This document shows, piece after piece, positions 12,591 through 25,304 of a stretch of 64,000 bases of DNA. Location of the stretch: NCBI RefSeq assembly GCF_001577835.2, contig NC_029532.1, positions 5,356,512 to 5,420,511 on the forward strand. The letters are read 5' to 3'. Source of the stretch: Coturnix japonica (lineage: Eukaryota; Chordata; Aves; Galliformes; Phasianidae). Position 1 is the first letter of the stretch, and each line of letters begins with the position of its first letter. The notes below the pieces were generated by a model. That model worked only from the letters and a program-made list of their open reading frames with translations, was not told the DNA's origin and searched no databases. Both the position numbers and the translations under genes were made by a program.

Positions 12591-14470
12591 CTTCTGCCTT
12601 TCTTCTCCAGACAGGGAAGCATGGAGCTGGAATACCCCAGCATCCCCAAGCTCTGTATGCAAAGCCTCTTTGACTTTCTCCTGATCTCATGCAGGCCCAG
12701 GGTGCTTCTCCTCCCCTCCTTGATCTGCAATAGGTGGGTGACCGATTGGGGCAGCCTCCCTCAGCCCTTCCTCCCCCCATCTACCAAAGCTCTGCATGCA
12801 GAGCAGTGGAACACAGCGAGATCTCCCTGCTGGATGACCTCGTGGCCTCCAGGGAGTGGGAACTCTGTCCTATGAGCCCGTGATCCCCCGACACGCCTCT
12901 GCTGAACCGCCTTTGACGTCAGCTCATGTCTCCAAACATTGGTTTTGACCCACAGCCAAAAGTTAAAGCGCAGAGGGAAAAAAAAAAAATAATAATGGTG
13001 AAGAAAGCAAATATCCGGCATCCCGCAGAGAGCCCCAGGAGAGCAGCATGGGGAGGGCAGGAATACCCGGGGGTGAGCTGGGAGTAAAAAGGGTCAGGAC
13101 ACCATGGAACACGAAGTGTGAATCCCCAAGGAACGTGGATGGGTGCAGACTTGCTGCTGGTTGGACTCAGGCGGTCCAGGAGCACAGCGTGGCTCCAGTG
13201 CTGCTTCCCACCAAGAGAGCCATGCACCCCCACTGCCCCCTTCCATCTGCTGACCCTTCCAGCACTGACAAAGGCAGAATGCATTAAGTCACAGGGAAAA
13301 CAACAGTGCCATCTGCTGCACAGCTCTGCTGGGCCCTGCACAGCCCAGCCTGCAAAAATGTGCACGTGGGCTCACCCAGCTCACAACAGACACAGCTGCA
13401 GGTGAATGCATCCCTAACCAGCACCAAGTGATGCACAAAGGCAGCAACAAGCATCACTGGACGGGGAAGGCATCCCTGCGGCCGTCCCAATGGCCACCCA
13501 TCACTGCAGGAACAGCTCTGGTTTGCATGGAAGAGTAACAGACCATAGAACGTCCCAGAGCCCATGCAGCGACAGCAGCATGCAAAGAGAAAGCAAAAGG
13601 CAAAGCAGACCAGCAACCCCACAGCATGCTACAGGTGGAGCTCAACTTCCAGCCTCTACAGGCAAGATAGAACACAAACAGCCCCTAACACCTTGCCAGG
13701 CTCAGTGGACTTGCTGACACCACCCCTATTGTACCCCTTAGAGTGAAGTCCCAGATCCCAGCACCCAATGCCATGCAACCCTGACATCCCAGGGACCTGC
13801 AGGCAGGGGGTGGGAAGAGCAGGGTCAGCTGCTGTGAGCCCATGTCAGCAGCTGTGGGCAGCAGGCAGTCAGCCCCCCCTGCTCCTGCTGGGTTGCAGAT
13901 TGGTGCCAGGTGAATCAGTTTCTCTGCCTGGAGAGCATGCTGGCATCCTGTGTGAGGTAAGTGTTGCTATAGCAATGGGAAAGGTATCAGATTTTGATGG
14001 ATAGTGCAGATCACTTTAAAGATCACAAGGTAAGATCAGGACCCCTGCTTCTCACAGTCCCACAGCCAGGCTCTATACAGGGCACAGCAAAAGCATAGTG
14101 AGGAGCTGAAAAACATAATCCCAAAGATGCCCAGAACAAATAGGCCTGGAAACCTCCTCCTTTGCTCACACCAAGTGCCCCTGCAAAGCAAACTGCCTCC
14201 GGACAACAAAATGCATTGAGCATCCCACACTGGGATCCATTCTGCAGCAGCCACTGCACCCCCTGCTCATGGTCATGCACATAAACATAAGCAGGAGCTC
14301 TAGATGGAGCTCAGCCACACTGGAGAGGGACTCTGCATCTCTCCTTCAGCTTCCTGCCACCTTTTGACCCCACACACATGCAAGTTCTGGTTTTAAGGCT
14401 GCAACCTTCCCCACAACCCTCCCATCCAGGACTCCTTGAAGCACACACCTGCAGCGATTAGATCAGAGAA

Positions 14471-14483
14471 GGGGGGGGGGGGG
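14471..14483. repeat. poly-G run, 13 bp
   Basis: An uninterrupted run of 13 G. It is likely to be length-variable or prone to sequencing error. Confidence 0.9.
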
Positions 14484-15649
14484 AAACCCTCCCTGTTTGC
14501 TCAGCTTGTTTGCTTTACAGCACTGTGTTGTTTGTGTGGGTCCTTCTCATAGCAACCAGGGAGAGGAACACGTATAAGGCATGAAGAATGCAGCTGTGCA
14601 GCCACATTGGCCGGGTGCGGCTGTGGGTGCAGCTGGAAATTCCTCTCACCTGGTAGTCACAAAGAAATAACAGGGCTGAAGGAATTGCACCCTTGACACG
14701 GCCAAGTGCTCACCCCCACCAGCAGGGCCTGCTCCCTGTGCTATACACACCCCTGTTTGTTGACAAACATCATTGAGTGCCTCAGTTTACCCACATGCCA
14801 AATGGAGGTAAGTACACACAGTGAAGGAAGGCAAACGTTGGGAGTTTTATATAACGCACTCTGTAGGAATGCAATGTTCATTTCACAGCACAGCTGGGAG
14901 ACTGAGCTCTGGATGTTGTTTTCTACATGATTTTATACCTCTGAGTTTCTGGTTCTCCCTCCAACCCACGGCCACAGTGACAGAGCAGTCTTGTCTCTGA
15001 CCCTCAGGATGCAAACCCCACACTTTGGCTGCTAATGCCCTTTTCCAAAGGCACACGCCACGCTCCAGCACACACACACACACGCTGGCACAGCTCCTGC
15101 CTCAAACACTCCCGTCCACCAGAGCTAATTCAGCTTCTGTTCACAGCACTAGGGCAAAGCAAACCAGGCCTGGACCAAACAGACCCACTCGGTGCAGAAG
15201 GCAGCTTTGGGATGCACATTTTTTCCAGCCCAAAAATGGCTCCCATCCCACTTCATCACAGCATCAGCCTTTTCCCTTTTCCATTCCCAGGCTCCCAGGA
15301 CTCATCACTGCCCACTTCCCAAACCATCACTCCATAAGCATCGACCCCATCCCTCCCCAGGGCTGAAAAGCACGTGAATAAAAAGTACAAATAAATAAAG
15401 AATAAGTAGAAATAAAAAGCAGGGAATAAAAAGCATAAAATCAGAGGAGCATCAGGACCAAAAGAAGATGAGGAACCTTCTGCCAGATTTTTTGCCTTTG
15501 GTTCACACACTCCTGCAAAAGCACCACGGGCTTTGTGAGCACGGAGCTTTTGCCCCTTTAGGCCCAATTTGGCTTCGTTCAGTCTCGCAAACACAGCAGC
15601 GGGGACAGGGAGCTCCTGGTGCCACCTGCAGCCCCGCATGCAGCAAGAA

Positions 15650-16300
15650 ACGGCCGCAGCACCGCACCAAGCCCCGTACCGACCCGAGCCGTGCTGCTCT
15701 CCCTCCTATTCCTCCATTCCCACTCCTCCCGACTCCTCTCGTCCCCTCTGAACGCAGAAAACCCAACACATACGAGTGGGTCCCCGCGAGTTCCGCATCC
15801 AGGATGCGGAAGGGGAAGCCCTGTTGTTGAAGAGCCACGAGCACGGAGGGCACCGAGAAAAGTGACAAAGCCGAAGGAGGAAGGCGCTCAGCTCACCTGG
15901 CTGTCGATCATCATCATGCCCCGCTCATAGCCCCCGCGAGCCGCGCTGCTAAAGGCGCCGGTCCCGCTCCGAGGCTCCGCGGGGCTCAGCCGGGCTCAGC
16001 GCCGCTCCGCGCTGCCCGGAGGCCGGGGCCGCTCCGTGCCGGCCATGGGGCCCCGCAGCCCCACCGGGAGCCGCCGGCACCGGCAGCGCGGAGCGCGCAG
16101 CGCAGCCAAGAGAGAGGAGCGGAGTGCGGGGCGGGGGCGGGTTGAGAAGGGAGGGCGGAGAACAGAACGGCGGCTCCGCCCGGAGAGGGGCGAGGAGCGG
16201 GATGTGCGCGGTACCTGCATCCCCCGCATCCCCCGCACCGAGTGAGGACGCCAACCCCGGGGCTGCCCCTCTGCTGCCGGGCTGTGCTCACTGATGTCCG
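15650..16300 (-). promoter_or_regulatory. CpG island promoter (RALGDS upstream first exon)
   Basis: Dense CG dinucleotides and very high GC content, peaking at 15930-16250, surround the MMMIDSQ exon. Several GC boxes (GGGGCGGGG near 16129) are visible, and no TATA box was seen at a suitable distance. Confidence 0.65.
15897..15917 (-). CDS. RALGDS: alternative first coding exon, RALGDS short-N-terminus isoform (partial)
   Basis: Starting at 15917 the minus strand reads MMMIDSQ and then a consensus donor (CAG|GTGAGC, G at 15896), phase 0. A human RALGDS isoform that I recall starts MMVDCQ and joins the shared exon STQEIGEEL; the match is short but close. RALGDS lies beside GBGT1 in human 9q34 on the same strand, which supports the call. 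A four-codon upstream ORF (ATG at 15928) ends in a TGA that overlaps this ATG, so translation could be tuned by reinitiation. The 5' UTR and TSS lie in the CpG island to the right. Confidence 0.65.
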
Positions 16301-19300
16301 TCTCATTACGTGCTGATCTGCTCCAGTGGCTCTGCACCTAACACGGGAATGGGAGCGCAAACAGCGGCCCTCGTGTATGCACATCACCCCCCCGGGGGTG
16401 CAAAATTGCTCCCGAGTGTGTGTGTCAGCCCCCGTGGGTGTGCACCAACCCCCCGTGGATGTAGACTTGACCCCACACTCGGACTGCAGCCCCACGGTTG
16501 CTTGTTTGCAGCCGGATGCCTGCAGGCAGCTGCCCCCACTGCACCCTCAGCCCCTGCCCTGAGCACCCCACGGCCCTTCGGATTCAGCTTTGGGAGCTCT
16601 GAGCTGCAGGTGACGCAGAGGAAAGCAGCTCTCGGGCCTCACGGCGGAGCGAGCTGCGGTTTGCAGTGTTTTGGCAGCGCGGTGCTGCTGTGCAAAGCTA
16701 TAAATAGAAGAGCTGAGGGCAGAGAAACGGGTCATTGCTTGGAGAGATCCCCCGTTCGTCGCTGCCAAGCTGTGCCCTGCACGATGCCTCCAACGAGGCA
16801 AGCACAGCACTGCACTGTGCAGACAATATCCAGCCCCCAGCGCTGCTCAGCCCAGAGCCCGAAATTGGGGGCACGGAGGAACCCGAGGAAATAAAAAACA
16901 AACTGCTGGAAATCTCCATGGAGCGTCAGTTGGTGAGACAGCGGAGGCTGAAAGGAGCGGGGTTGCCCTGGAAACAGTGAGGCTCCAGTGCTCATAGTTT
17001 CTATTGATGAGGCTGATGACATGTGCTATCGCTGAGTGATGTCAGAAGTGGGAGATGTGCCACAAGGGAACATGGAGGTGGGATGGAGCCAAGCCATGAT
17101 CCTGCCTTGGGGACACTGAGCTGGCCACCACGATGCTGGGAACCGATGCACGCAGCCCCCAGGAGCATCACCAGGGTCATGGCAGGAGCTGGTGGCTCAG
17201 CCCATTGCATCTCATGGCTCCATGGCTTCACACCAGCAGAACCAGAGGCTCTGGATGAGCAGCACAACCACGAAAGGAAAAGGAGCTGTGAGGGCTCTCT
17301 CTCTGGCACTGGATGCTGCTACAGAGCAACATCCTTCTAATTATAGCAACACTGTCAGTGCTGAACGGTGGGGAAAATACATATTTCAGAAGGTCTGTAA
17401 TGATGTAATTTGCTGCAGGCGAAACTCACTGGGATAAAAAATCATTTGGACTCATCTGACTTGCTGTAAATTAGCTGTAGGCTCAGAGGAGGGGCAAGGC
17501 AGGCAGTGGCTGCTGGTTGAAGCTGCTTTTCTACCCGCGTGGCTCCACAGCAGTTCGATTTGAAACAGCAACATTTGGTGGATCTCTGTTTATTCTAAAT
17601 ATAGCCCAAGAAAAGTCGAGTCAGTGCAGCCCTGCTCTTACCCACAGGGAAGGAGGGAGCTGGGGGCGGGCAGGCACTGAGGAATCACTGCCCTGATGAG
17701 TTTTGTTAGCAACTGTGGGGGTTTAGTGGGAGTGAAGTGCAACCCACTGCTGCAGAGCCCGCTGGTTTGTGCTGTCCCCCAGTGCCCATCGCTGTCACAC
17801 AGAGAGCAGCTGTTGCTCTCTATGTGGCTTCCCCCAAGGATCCCTCACTGGGAGGAGAGCTGAAGCAGAGCTGGGAAAGTGTGAGTAAAAAAGACCCCCA
17901 GTGCCCACAGCTGCCCCTTGGGATCAGAGCAAAATCCCTGCTGGGGAGGAAACTCTCTTTGCATCTATGGGAGCATAAAGGAAAATCCAAGAAGGCAAAA
18001 AAGGTGCTTATGTGGCTCCAGTGCAAATAATTCTTGCCCTTCTCCCACCTGGGACCATTTTCAGTGCTGGGAGTTTCTGTTTCTTGCTCCCCAAAGCAGG
18101 TGTTCTTTTAGGGATGGTTGCACCATGCTTGTCCCCAGCGGGAAGAAGGAGAGAAGGCTGCCAGGTGCATTCTTAAATGAGATGGACAATGAATGATGGA
18201 TCTGTTCCAGCCAAGCAGAAGGGGACAAACAGAACAAAGGACCCTGGGGAAAGCAACAAGCTACATTGTAATGCTTGGTTAAGGACAAGCAGTGCTTGAG
18301 TCAGAAATACCTTGAAAGCACGATCAGACCCCCAGACAATGTAAATTTGGGTGATGATTTATTTGCATGTGCTGATTCACTTTCCATGCAGTACAGCAAG
18401 TGTGTTTCCAAGCCTCAAGTCCCATGGCATAAGGACATGAGACACAGCATTACCCCATTGCAGCAGCACCAAGCCATGCTTTGCTACTATAAGAGCAGAA
18501 AGCAGTCCCTGCAGAGCTCCACCAGCCCCCAGGTCTCAGGCTGCACAATGCAAAGGCGAGAAGCAAAGCACGCTGCTGGTGCTAGGGAAGGGGATTAATC
18601 AGCAGGAGAGGATGGCAGAAGTCCAGGCTCTCATTAATTAGAGACACGTGCTGATTGAGAGAGCATCTCCCATGCTGCAATAGAGGGCACAGCATCCTCC
18701 TGCAGCCACACTCTCCTGGCTCCTCAGAGACATGGGTGCTATCTGGGTATTGCTTCCAATCACAGCCCTGGTGAGCAGAGCTGTGACATGAAGATCTGCA
18801 GAGGAATTTGAATAATCAAGCAGGGCAGAAGAAAGCCCAGTGGCCAAAAACAGAGCCTGACTTGGAGCACAATTAAGGCACAGGAGGAGCTGACTGTGGC
18901 TTTGTGGCTTCTGTATCATTTGATGTTTAAGTTGGGCCTGAATTTTCTTCTAAGAGATGCAGCACAGCTCAGCTATATATTATAACATTGATGCTCACAG
19001 CAGGAGATAAAATTATCTGAATAACCCCATGCAGGAGATCAAACCAGACAGCTCCTTCTGGCTTGCAAAGGGCTCCATATGCCCACACATAGCCACCAAC
19101 ATAATGAGACCCTAAAGTCGAGCTTGGGCTTTGGACACTATTGTTTTAGAACTAGAAGATGGTCAGTAATAATGCTGGTTTTGGCCTGTCCTTGGAAATA
19201 CTGGGATAAAGATCTTCCTGGTACGGACTTGCAGCACTCCTTAGGAGCTCACAGGGAAGATGCTCACAGCCAATGTACCGTACAGGGAGGCAACACACAG

Positions 19301-20294
19301 ACCTCCATGCTGTAACCTCAGCTGATGATCCATTTTGCAGCTGCTGCTGGCAAGGCACAGCTGTTCCCATGTGTTTGGACACCCTCCCCACCTGTTTGCT
19401 CCACAGGCTTGGAAGGTGCTCCTGGGTCAGCTTCTCATCACGCTCATGCAAAGAAAAGGTTAACCCCAGCTCCCAGCTGAACATACAGTATGAAGACAGC
19501 ATCTCATTATGGAGTGAAGCCACCTGTCTCCAGGAAACACTCCAGCTCTCACTGTCAGCTCCAACAGCTTCTGGCCAATTTATTTTATAGCGCTCAGAAA
19601 ATTTGGAGAGGACTGAAGCAGAGAAGCATGTGGACCTCTTACAGCATGGAAAAGATTACATGAGCTCCAGAGATGTGTGAGCTGGCAAGGAGGTGTAGAA
19701 CACATCTGTGATTCAAGCAAACCCACAGTGCTCTCTGGGTCTGAACCGTGCCAGGACAGCCTGAATTTGGGTGCCCAAAACACAGCTTGGAAGTGGAAGG
19801 TAAGTGCTATGTGAAGTGGCACTGCTGGACTGTCAGGGATTCCTGCATCTCATTGCTGAGGAGAGGTTTGCGGATCCTTACAAAGTGTTTGAACTATAGC
19901 ATGTGAAAAGCATTTTTAAAAGCAGGGTGATTGGAGTATTTTTTAAGTGGGAAGGTCTTTATCTGCATCTTCTCTTTTTCCACGGGGATGCCAAAGCCTG
20001 TTTTGACCCTCCTGCATTTTTGCAAAGCTTCAGGAAAACATGCAAACAGCAGCATTTGCAGCCTTGCTATGAATACAGCCTTCTACTTGGCAGCAGACCC
20101 TCTGTATACATTCTGGTGTGCTGCAGCCCCCAGCGCAATGCTTGTATTTACAATGATTAGGAACATAGAAACCTTTCCATTCTCACCCTCCACTTTGGCT
20201 GCTGCTTCTGAAATGCTTTAAGGCTCTCACTCTCCAGAGAAACTACCCATAGTGGGACATCTCTGGGAGCTAACATTCAGCAGGTTGGATCATG
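16301..20294. other. intergenic interval RALGDS-GBGT1, including any GBGT1 3' UTR
   Basis: No exon was recognised on either strand. An AT-rich island at about 17330-17460 might be conserved non-coding sequence. The left part near GBGT1 may be its 3' UTR; a minus-strand AATAAA occurs near 19582, but I cannot tie it to the gene. Confidence 0.4.
16377..16480. repeat. degenerate tandem repeat, about 30-bp unit
   Basis: Three or so diverged copies of a unit with a C-run followed by CCGTGGGTGT/CCGGGGGTGC and GCACCA/GCACAT. It sits just upstream of the RALGDS CpG island. Confidence 0.5.
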
Positions 20295-23200
20295 TCAATT
20301 TCTTATCTCCTGGTAGTTCTTATCTACTGTGGAAAAGCGTATGAGGAAAATTTCAGGGGGCTTTGGCTTCCTGTCATCCCATATATATTCTGGAGAGAGC
20401 ACCTTAGAGGGTTTATGGGAGAGAAAGTGTCTGTTGAGATGGCTTTCTTCCTGCCAGGCTGCCACGATCCCATTGGCTTTGTCTGCCAGGATGGTCATAT
20501 GGCAATTCTTGGTGAACTCATAGACCTTCTTGACCAACCCTCCAAACACAGCTCCACCATAGTAGAAGTCCCCTTCTCCATCAGGGATGTAGGCTGCTGA
20601 AAAACTCCTCCTCTCATATGGGAACTTGCTTCGAGGGACATTGAAATAACCAGGGTGCATGGCTGCTACGATGTCACCGAGGGTCTCAGCCCCCCAGGCA
20701 TTATGGAACACCATGTCAATATCCAGGCAGAAAAGGTAGTCCACCTCCTGATGGCTCTTCTCTGCTATGTGTAGGTTTATAGCCTCCATCCTGCGCATGG
20801 AGATCTCTTGCCAGCTGGAGTATTTCTTGATGTGCACAACATCAAACCTTCGGCCAGGTTGCAGATGGACATTGGGAATCACCTCGGGGTTGTCAGTGAA
20901 GATGTAGTAGTTCACTCGATAGCCTTTCATGAAGTGCATCTCTGCTGACTCCAGGAAGCGGCGCACAAACCTCGTGTACCTGTACAAACATGAACAGCAC
21001 AGCAGAGACATGGGGCTGCATGGTGGATCATGGAAGGTACTACAGTGAATGAAGACAAGGGAGTGTTACTAGGTACTGCTGTAAGGTTGCATATGTTATA
21101 TATACAGTGAAGAGTGGTGGAGAACAAGGAACAAGTCCATCATCCCCACTTTGGCCGGCCAACCAACCACCTACCTTCATCTCTAATTTCTGCAGATATC
21201 TTGGTTGCCAAGGTTATTTTACAGGCTTGTTTGATTATGGACACAGCACTTAGGCCAGGTTGAATGGGTTCAGTGTTCAAGGCTAGAGCCCTGGGCAGCC
21301 TGGTCTAGTATTAAATATGGAGATTGGCAGCCCTGCTTATGGCAAGAGGGTTGGACCTTGATGATCCTTGAGGTCCCTTCCAACCCAAAACATTCTATAG
21401 AGGCATAACAGACTTCAGCTCTGCTGAGGACAAGAGCCCAGAGCAGCTTTCCACAAGCAGCCAAGAACTGGGTCCCCCAGAAACGGTTGACTTACTTTCC
21501 AATGGCAAAAGCTGTCACCCCTATGGTGAGATTCAGCGGCTTGTAGGCACTGTCCAGGATCTCAGGGCTGAAGGTCCCCTCCCAAACGATGGGAGCCAAC
21601 CATGGTGTGACTGTCAGCACATCCTGACGCCTGAAAAAAGGGCAGTGTTAACAAAATGTGACCATTCCCTTTGGTTTCAAGCCAATGGGGAAGAAACACT
21701 GGAGAGTACATCAGCACTGACTTCTTATGGACGGTATTGCGTTCAGATCTCTTTCCCTATGCTCTTAATATCATTTAATGTCACAGAGCAAGGACTTTTC
21801 AGTTCCTGGGTTGAAATTCAGCACTGTTTATGGAACTGGCAAAAAAAAAGTGATGACACACTGAAATCTCATTTAAGTCTACAGGACTTATCTGCTGAGG
21901 GGAGTTTAATGACCTCAGGACTTAGAGAATGAGAAGCTATGCACATTTGTTATCACTCTGATGCACATGGCTACAAGTGGATTAAAATGCAAGTAGAAAT
22001 ACATAAATCGTTATAGAAATATGCTCTGTGGCTGTGGAATTATTAAAACACAGCTTGTGGCATGACAGTTGTTTTTCCTACTATTTATATATAGCTTTAA
22101 CATATTCAGACAGAATTCAAGATTCTTTATATGAACTGGCATTCAAATATGTAAAAGCTACAGAAAATCCTTGATCTCCCGAGTGGGAGAAGTGGAAGTG
22201 TTGGATATACATAGAACAGAGCCTATTATACCCAGTATTTCCACTTTCTTCCTTCATTTCAGGGCTCCTTTCCCCCCTTTTTGGTTTCTTTAAGCAGAGT
22301 ATTATTTACAACGTCAGCCTTCCCCTGGGCCACAATCTGTGTCACTCTGCTAATGAAGTTGGTAATGGCCACATGGTAAAGGGTCACACTTTGAGGACAG
22401 AGCAGTCTCCCACCCGTCCTGCTCTCAAGGCAACGGCAGCTGAACAGAGACCAGACTCTCCCTTGTATTAACACACACAATTACAAGGTGAAGATGTGCA
22501 CCCAGACACCTCCTTTTAGGAAGCAGTGCATTCAAAGCTACAGAGTTCTCATTTACTCCAGCACACGCCAGATGACTGTGCACATCAATTTATTCCAGTT
22601 TGGAGGCGTGAAACGTTCAGCCACAGCACAACCCATTACAACAGCCAGGTAAAGCCTCCCTACAGGGTGTGCTTATTAACAACAGCTGATGAAGCAGAGC
22701 TGATGGAGATAAGAGTCAAGCCATGGTAGATGGCTCAAAGAAGATTGCTGACAAACATGAGCTGACAGCAGCACTGCCTAAGCCACGTCTCACTGCTGCT
22801 GCCCCAAACCCTCCCCTGTCTGTTCAAGCTCACTGCTCTGACTGCTTCCCAGGCTTCGTTCCAGGGTAAGATCCAGCAGGTTGGCTGAAAGCATTGCTGA
22901 AGGTCATACAAGGCACCTTGGTTTTGTCCTGAAATGGATTCAGAGCTCACTCGCAGCTGGTTAAAGCTACAGTGCAGTTCCAGAAGTAACAGTAGTTAGA
23001 GAACAGATTTACTTCTCATCTCAGAGTCCCTGGTAGCAATATGTAGATGGGCTGACTGTGCTAACATATTAATTAGGAACATAAAGTAGGTATAGAAGCA
23101 AGTATACAGTGACAGAGATTAATCTTACAGGAGCATGGGCAGCTACAGGCATATCCAAACAGCTGGGCTCCTCATGGAACAAATGAAGAGGATCCCAGAA

Positions 23201-25304
23201 CCATTAAGGTCTCTAAGGTCCCTCAGTCCAACCATCCACAGACCACCAGTATTGCTCCCTATGCTGTGTCCCCAAGTATCGCACCTCCTCATCCTTCAAA
23301 CACCCCTAGGGACATACGACTACATCACACCCCTGGGCAGCCCGTGCCAGTGCCTGACTGCTCTGAGAACAGTGTCTTCCCAATAGCAGATCTTTGAATG
23401 TCTGAGAGCCACAAAGTACCCAAGGCCAGCAGCTCTGTAGTGTGCAGGACCAAGAAGCAAACAGCAAACAAAGAAACTTACTTTGGAGCCAACACTCTTG
23501 GTTGCTGATAAAATAATCTGTAAAAAGGAAGAAATATCCATTGAATAACACACAAAATATGCCCAGAAGGGAGGAACAATGGGAAATAAAAAGATATTAC
23601 TTACTCTGGGAAAAGCTGGGGTGGTTTCTCCTCCAAATACAGGAGTTTCTTGGAGCTGTGTGATAGGGTGGGAAAATAAAGAGTCTGTGATGCTTTTAAC
23701 AGGACACAGCTTTAGCTTCAGGACCTGCTGGTGTTCAGACAGTTGTCCCAGCTCTCACTCCAGTTGCTGTGCACACTGGTGTAAAGAATTGGGCACTGCC
23801 TGTACACATCTTAAAGGGCTGCAAGGCAAATCACAGCCGAGCACAAAAGAGAACAATGGGGAGAGGGTGGCAGCCCTTTGAGTCTGTGAGTAAATCAGTG
23901 CAGTGCTTAAAAACCAGGGGAGCACACACTTGTCAGGGCTGCCAGCGCTGATCTCACACATTCACTCCATGCACATTTGCTCCTGTTCCCCGAGAGGGCT
24001 GAGCTACCCAAAATACATCACGCTCAGAACAGCAGCCAGAGAAATGAATGACTTACGAGACAGTATTTTTAATGACTCTGTGCTCCTTACACAACCTTTC
24101 ATCTCACCCCTCCGGCTTACATTCCTCCACCCAGCAACCTGGCATAGACTCATCCCAAAGCACAGAGAGATCGTGTGCGTGCACGTATACGTGTGTAATT
24201 ACACCCTGATAACAAACTCAACTCTGTGATGCTACAACAAAAGGGACCCTGAGACCTTTGTTCACGCTGTACAAACACAGAGCTGGTCTGAAGGGGAAGC
24301 AGACTGAACAGAAAGGGCTGTATCACCATGATTTTACTAGAGACACTAATCATGGATTCAATATTACCTGAAATAAAAGATAAGAGAGTTCTTGCTAACA
24401 GCCAGGTGTACTGGCAGCACAGTTCAGGTCTTGTAGCAGTGACCTATGATACTTGTTATGTAATGAGAGACTTACAAGATTCCTGGGCAAGGAAGGTAAT
24501 ACGGGATGTAGTGAACTTTCCAATTCCCAACTGCAAGCCTGTAAGCGATAGTAAAAACTTATAAGATGGGCAGCACTGAAATAATATTTTCCTGGTGTTT
24601 CCCAAGACCTTCTCAGAATCTGATATAGGTTGTGAGAAGTAATTAACTGCTGGTCTACTTTACATGTAAGCTTAGCATATGATGTATTCAGCCTTTAAGA
24701 GAACACAATGCTGCTAAGGTGTAAATAGAAAGCTTGGGTTAAAAGGAGTCCAGAAGCGCTGTGCTGAAGACATCAGGATTCAATATTGTTTGCATCAAGT
24801 GATCTACAAAACTGAGCTCCACGTGCTTTCAGAACAGGTGCACAAATGGAGCCTTGCAGGGCAAGATTCAAAAGTGAGAAGCGTGCAAACACAGCAGCGT
24901 GCCACAACGACACTGCCTGAAGCAGAGATGCTGGGTAAATCACATGTAAAGCACAGAACAGAGTTTTGCACAGGTTTCTATATCTCTTTAGCTTTGGTCA
25001 CAGCAGCGTGTATGAGCCACAAAGAGCAAGGAGGGACTGTTAGGTTGCTGAGCAATGGATGCAGCCAGTGCTGGGTAGGGAAGAGCCGCCCTGTTAGGGT
25101 GAGGGTGGGAGAGGGGACTGGAGGTTTCTGTTCATCGTTACTGTAAGAGGAACTTCCTGCATATCATGCTGCCTGTGCTCGACCTGCTGCAACCAGGGAA
25201 CTCACGTTTAAACATTAACCCAACTTGCCAGCAAACGCTTACCAGATCAATGTGGCAACAGCAGACAGGCAGACAAAAGATCCCAACGCCTTCTTGGAAA
25301 TCAT
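20295..25304 (-). CDS. GBGT1: globoside alpha-1,3-N-acetylgalactosaminyltransferase (Forssman synthase), complete
   Basis: A type II Golgi membrane enzyme of family GT6 that adds alpha-1,3-GalNAc from UDP-GalNAc to globoside, making Forssman glycolipid. The six coding exons join without a phase break: 25243-25304, 24476-24538, 23605-23655, 23482-23517, 21496-21630 and 20295-20979, giving 343 aa (human 347). The small 36-bp and 135-bp exons match the classic ABO-family structure as I recall it. Residues 1-6 are cytoplasmic (MISKKA) and about 7-24 form the signal anchor. The stem includes [11 protein letters not shown]. The catalytic domain starts at about residue 75, with [18 protein letters not shown]. 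The Mn2+-binding DXD is D202-I-D204. Donor-specificity residues are G257-G258-A259, the GGA of Forssman synthase rather than LGG (A) or MGA (B). G226 and Q292 correspond to human positions 230 and 296. The ATG was chosen because it is the first in the frame before the anchor. Any 5' UTR exon is unplaced. Confidence 0.93.
21256..21401 (+). repeat. CR1 LINE fragment, 3' end
   Basis: The words CTGGGCAGCCTGGTCTAGT, GAGGGTTGGACC and GAGGTCCCTTCCAACCC, then a worn ATTCTATAG end, are CR1 3'-terminal motifs in forward orientation. It lies in the last GBGT1 intron. Confidence 0.85.
23186..23400 (-). repeat. CR1 LINE fragment
   Basis: Reverse-oriented CR1: ACCATTAAGGTCTCTAAGGT, CAGTCCAACCATC, ACACCCCTAGGGAC and CTGGGCAGCCCGTGCCAGTG are diverged CR1 words in the right order. 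It ends about 80 bp from the 36-bp GBGT1 exon. Confidence 0.8.

Larger units (their letters stand above)
7029..15896. other. probable RALGDS intron
   Basis: No convincing exon was seen on either strand. It contains two CR1 fragments (11543-11690, 12446-12590), a poly-G run (14471-14483), a CA run (15068-15083) and a pyrimidine tract (7302-7337). Confidence 0.4.

Noticed and set aside
15619-16894. Plus- and minus-strand frames across the CpG island (up to 194 aa)
   Set aside because: GC-rich DNA lacks stop codons by composition; no family motif or splice context supports them.
24041-24180. Candidate GBGT1 stem exon ending at a GTAAGT donor
   Set aside because: No reading frame matched the stem; 24476-24538 matches the family and fits phase exactly.
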